A stretch of 23,647 bases of DNA, taken from the NCBI GenBank assembly GCA_902785445.1, contig CACZYN010000007.1, positions 1 through 23,647 of the forward strand. Reading direction: 5' to 3'. The DNA comes from an uncultured Anaerovibrio sp. (GTDB lineage Bacteria; Bacillota; Negativicutes; Selenomonadales; Selenomonadaceae). Numbering within the stretch: position 1 is the stretch's first letter; each line of letters starts with the position of its first letter. Positions 22,222-23,647 of the stretch are shown in pieces. The notes beneath the pieces are model-generated. The model searched no databases, was not told the DNA's origin, and saw nothing but the letters and a program-made list of their open reading frames with translations. Position numbers and translations under genes: made by a program.

Positions 22222-22794
22222 ATGAAGAAAATATTAGTATTTGCCATGATGCTGGTGGTACTGATGACCAGCGGCTGTATGGCGGGAACCAATAATCAAA
22301 AAGGAGCGAATGACAAAGTGGCTAATCGTATTGCAGTATTTGACACTAACATGGGAGTATTTGAGGTAGAACTTACAGAGGATAAGACCCCAATAACTAC
22401 TGAAAACTTTATTAAGCTGGCTCAGAACGGCTTTTATGATGGAGTAATTTTCCATCGGGTTATTGATGGATTTATGATTCAGGGCGGCGACCCAACTGGT
22501 ACTGGCATGGGTGGTCCTGGCTACAATATTCAGGACGAATTTGTACCGGAGCTGCGCCATGAGAGTGAGGGTATTTTGTCTATGGCCAATACTGGCAGAC
22601 CAAATACCGGTGGTTCCCAGTTCTTTATTACTTTGGCAGCTACTCCTTGGTTGGATGGCCATCATACAGTATTTGGCAAGGTTGTAAAGGGCATTGAGGT
22701 AGTTCGGGAAATCGGTCATGTAGAGACTGGTGCCCAGGATCGTCCGGTTCATGATGTGGTTATTAACAGCATCAAGATTAAAGCAGCAGAATAA
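22222..22794 (+). CDS. Lipoprotein peptidyl-prolyl isomerase (cyclophilin type)
   Basis: A 190-residue cyclophilin that catalyses cis-trans isomerisation of peptidyl-proline bonds outside the cytoplasm. The N-terminus is a lipoprotein signal with MTSGC and the lipidated Cys at 19. The domain shows FHRVIDGFMIQGGDPTG (77-93) with the catalytic Arg at 79 and Gln at 87, SMANTGRPNTGGSQFFIT (120-137), and WLDGHHTVFGKVVKG (143-157), the full cyclophilin signature. Length fits the compact bacterial form. It follows the carboxypeptidase gene and shares its last base with the next start (TAATG), so the three are likely co-transcribed and serve folding at the cell surface. Confidence 0.95.
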   Translation: MKKILVFAMMLVVLMTSGCMAGTNNQKGANDKVANRIAVFDTNMGVFEVELTEDKTPITTENFIKLAQNGFYDGVIFHRVIDGFMIQGGDPTGTGMGGPGYNIQDEFVPELRHESEGILSMANTGRPNTGGSQFFITLAATPWLDGHHTVFGKVVKGIEVVREIGHVETGAQDRPVHDVVINSIKIKAAE

Positions 22795-23057
22795 TGAAAG
22801 CCTACACCTACATATTAAAATGTGCTGATGGTTCGCTTTATACTGGTTATACTACGGATGTTGAGCATCGTCTGGCTATGCATAACAGCGGTAAGGCCAG
22901 TAAATACACCCGGGGAAGATTGCCGGTGGAATTAGTCTATGTTGAGGAGTTTTCCGATAAAATTCAGGCTATGAGTCGGGAATGGCAGATTAAACAGCTG
23001 TCTCGGGAAGAAAAACTTAAACTTATTAACAAAGAGAAAGTTTACACTTTTGTGTAA
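22794..23057 (+). CDS. GIY-YIG nuclease superfamily protein (UPF0213/YhbQ-like)
   Basis: An 87-residue stand-alone GIY-YIG domain. The motif is seen as TYILKCADGSLYTGYT (4-19), followed by the conserved basic RLAMHNSGKASKYTRGR (26-42), the helix-strand PVELVYVEEF and a C-terminal REWQIKQLSREEKLKLI. The second Y is in YTGYT and the conserved Arg and Glu of the fold are plausible at R26 and E64. Such single-domain proteins are widespread in Bacillota, with suggested DNA repair or RNA roles that remain poorly defined. The start overlaps the cyclophilin stop by one base, so translation is coupled. Its stop lies within a terminator hairpin. Confidence 0.93.
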   Translation: MKAYTYILKCADGSLYTGYTTDVEHRLAMHNSGKASKYTRGRLPVELVYVEEFSDKIQAMSREWQIKQLSREEKLKLINKEKVYTFV

Positions 23058-23071
23058 ACTTTCTTCATTTT
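23034..23071 (+). terminator. Terminator overlapping the GIY-YIG stop codon
   Basis: GAAAGTTTACAC (23036-23047) pairs perfectly with GTGTAAACTTTC (23052-23063) around TTTT, followed by TTCATTTT. The TAA stop (23055-23057) is inside the 3' arm. Confidence 0.85.
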
Positions 23072-23116
23072 GGCTGTGAATATGTTAATAAAACTGTTAA
23101 TAACTTTTAACGATAA

Positions 23117-23145
23117 TTGACAAAAAACGGCTTATGTGATAGAGT
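23117..23145 (+). promoter_or_regulatory. Promoter of the last, incomplete gene
   Basis: TTGACA (23117-23122) and TAGAGT (23140-23145) are separated by 17 bases. A leader of about 70 bases follows. Confidence 0.55.
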
Positions 23146-23224
23146 GTACTGAGAATAGGAGTAGGTTTTATCCCTTGTTGCACAGGATGTGATATACATT
23201 TCAGGGACGGAAGGAGAATGACTT

Positions 23225-23647
23225 ATGGCTATGACAATTTCATCGATGGCTAAAAGTAATTACAGCTTTTACCAGTTAGCCCAGGACAATGGTGTTTCTC
23301 TTTTTGGAAATAATTCGACGAAGAAAACCAGTAATATTTCTAATGTTTGGAATAATTATGCTGGAACCCAGAGTAGCTCTACAGGCTATAACCTCAATGC
23401 GGCTGATGTATATGGTGTACGTCAGGGCGTTGCTGAGTTGATGTCTTCTTATGATAGTGCCAGAGATGAGTTTCGGTCGGAATTTGACTCTGTGATGAGT
23501 GGTTTGTCCAAGTCGGTTAAGAATCTCAAATCCACCAATTTTAATGTTGGCAAGGATGCTCTAAGTAAGACTGAGGTTACTACTACTGATAAAGATGGTA
23601 AGACTACCAACTCCACTAAGCTGGAAATGAGCAAGGATTTGCAGAAG
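23225..23647 (+). CDS. Unrecognised Ser/Asn/Thr-rich protein, 3' end outside window
   Basis: An open frame of 141 codons runs off the end of the window. The start ATG 23225 has AAGGAG (23211-23216) 8 bases ahead. The product begins MAMTISSMAKSNYSFYQLAQ. It is rich in Ser, Asn, Thr and Lys, without Cys, signal peptide or membrane segment in the visible part. It has a helical stretch (GVRQGVAELMSSYDSARDEF) and then a Thr/Lys/Asp tract (SKTEVTTTDKDGKTTNSTK). This composition recalls flagellin, hook or FliD-like axial proteins, which are exported without a cleaved signal, but no diagnostic motif is seen, so that is only a suggestion. Confidence 0.7.
   Translation, partial: MAMTISSMAKSNYSFYQLAQDNGVSLFGNNSTKKTSNISNVWNNYAGTQSSSTGYNLNAADVYGVRQGVAELMSSYDSARDEFRSEFDSVMSGLSKSVKNLKSTNFNVGKDALSKTEVTTTDKDGKTTNSTKLEMSKDLQK

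Noticed and set aside
1..23647. CRISPR array or insertion sequence with inverted repeats
   Set aside because: No regularly spaced repeats were seen, and no transposase gene other than the Rpn-type relic; the only long direct repeats are those at the ssrA end.

Overview
The window looks like a low- to mid-GC anaerobic Bacillota chromosome, most likely of the Negativicutes (Selenomonas/Anaerovibrio-like). This rests on a tmRNA tag reading ANENYALAA, RNase J, a DcuB-type C4-dicarboxylate antiporter, an ABC_sub_bind/TrpXYZ-like operon, frequent TTG and GTG starts and strong GGAGG-type ribosome binding sites. The genus is inference only.

Layout. 1-1574: the 3' end of a DUF1847 gene and a zinc-ribbon AIM24-family gene broken by a small internal deletion. 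1724-2075: the tmRNA gene ssrA. 2076-6867: accessory DNA at the ssrA 3' end. The last bases of ssrA (the CATCTCCACCA region) and the downstream hairpin recur at about 5649 and 6838, and the two segments so bounded (about 3.6 kb and 1.2 kb) have related left ends and related right ends. I read them as two tandem related islands without an integrase. The first carries an 80-residue unknown protein and a 921-residue SF1 helicase with a C-terminal PD-(D/E)XK-like (DUF2726/Vsr-like) domain. The second carries one small exported protein behind a promoter region with a run of nine G.

6940-10335: a HicAB toxin-antitoxin pair, an MBL-fold hydrolase, a zinc-ribbon membrane protein and an Asp/Glu racemase-family protein. 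10389-13192 (minus strand): DcuB, convergent with the racemase, and an NCS2 purine permease. 13406-16173: a three-gene ABC importer (lipoprotein, permease, ATPase) with a strong hairpin between the first two genes. 16420-18081: RNase J. 18246-19696: a RelB/DinJ-like antitoxin with a PIN toxin, an XRE regulator on the minus strand, and the C-terminal scrap of an Rpn-type nuclease/transposase. 19841-23057: a same-strand run encoding a double-CxxC protein, an exported protein, a D-Ala-D-Ala carboxypeptidase, a lipoprotein cyclophilin and a GIY-YIG protein. 23225-end: the 5' part of an unidentified Ser/Asn/Thr-rich protein.

How it fits together: core functions (ribosome rescue, RNA decay, nutrient import, envelope maturation) are interrupted by accessory DNA at the tmRNA gene and after rnj. 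The most promising candidate for an undescribed system is the pair of ssrA-anchored, integrase-less islands carrying a helicase-nuclease and a possibly phase-variable secreted protein. A defence role for the helicase is inference.
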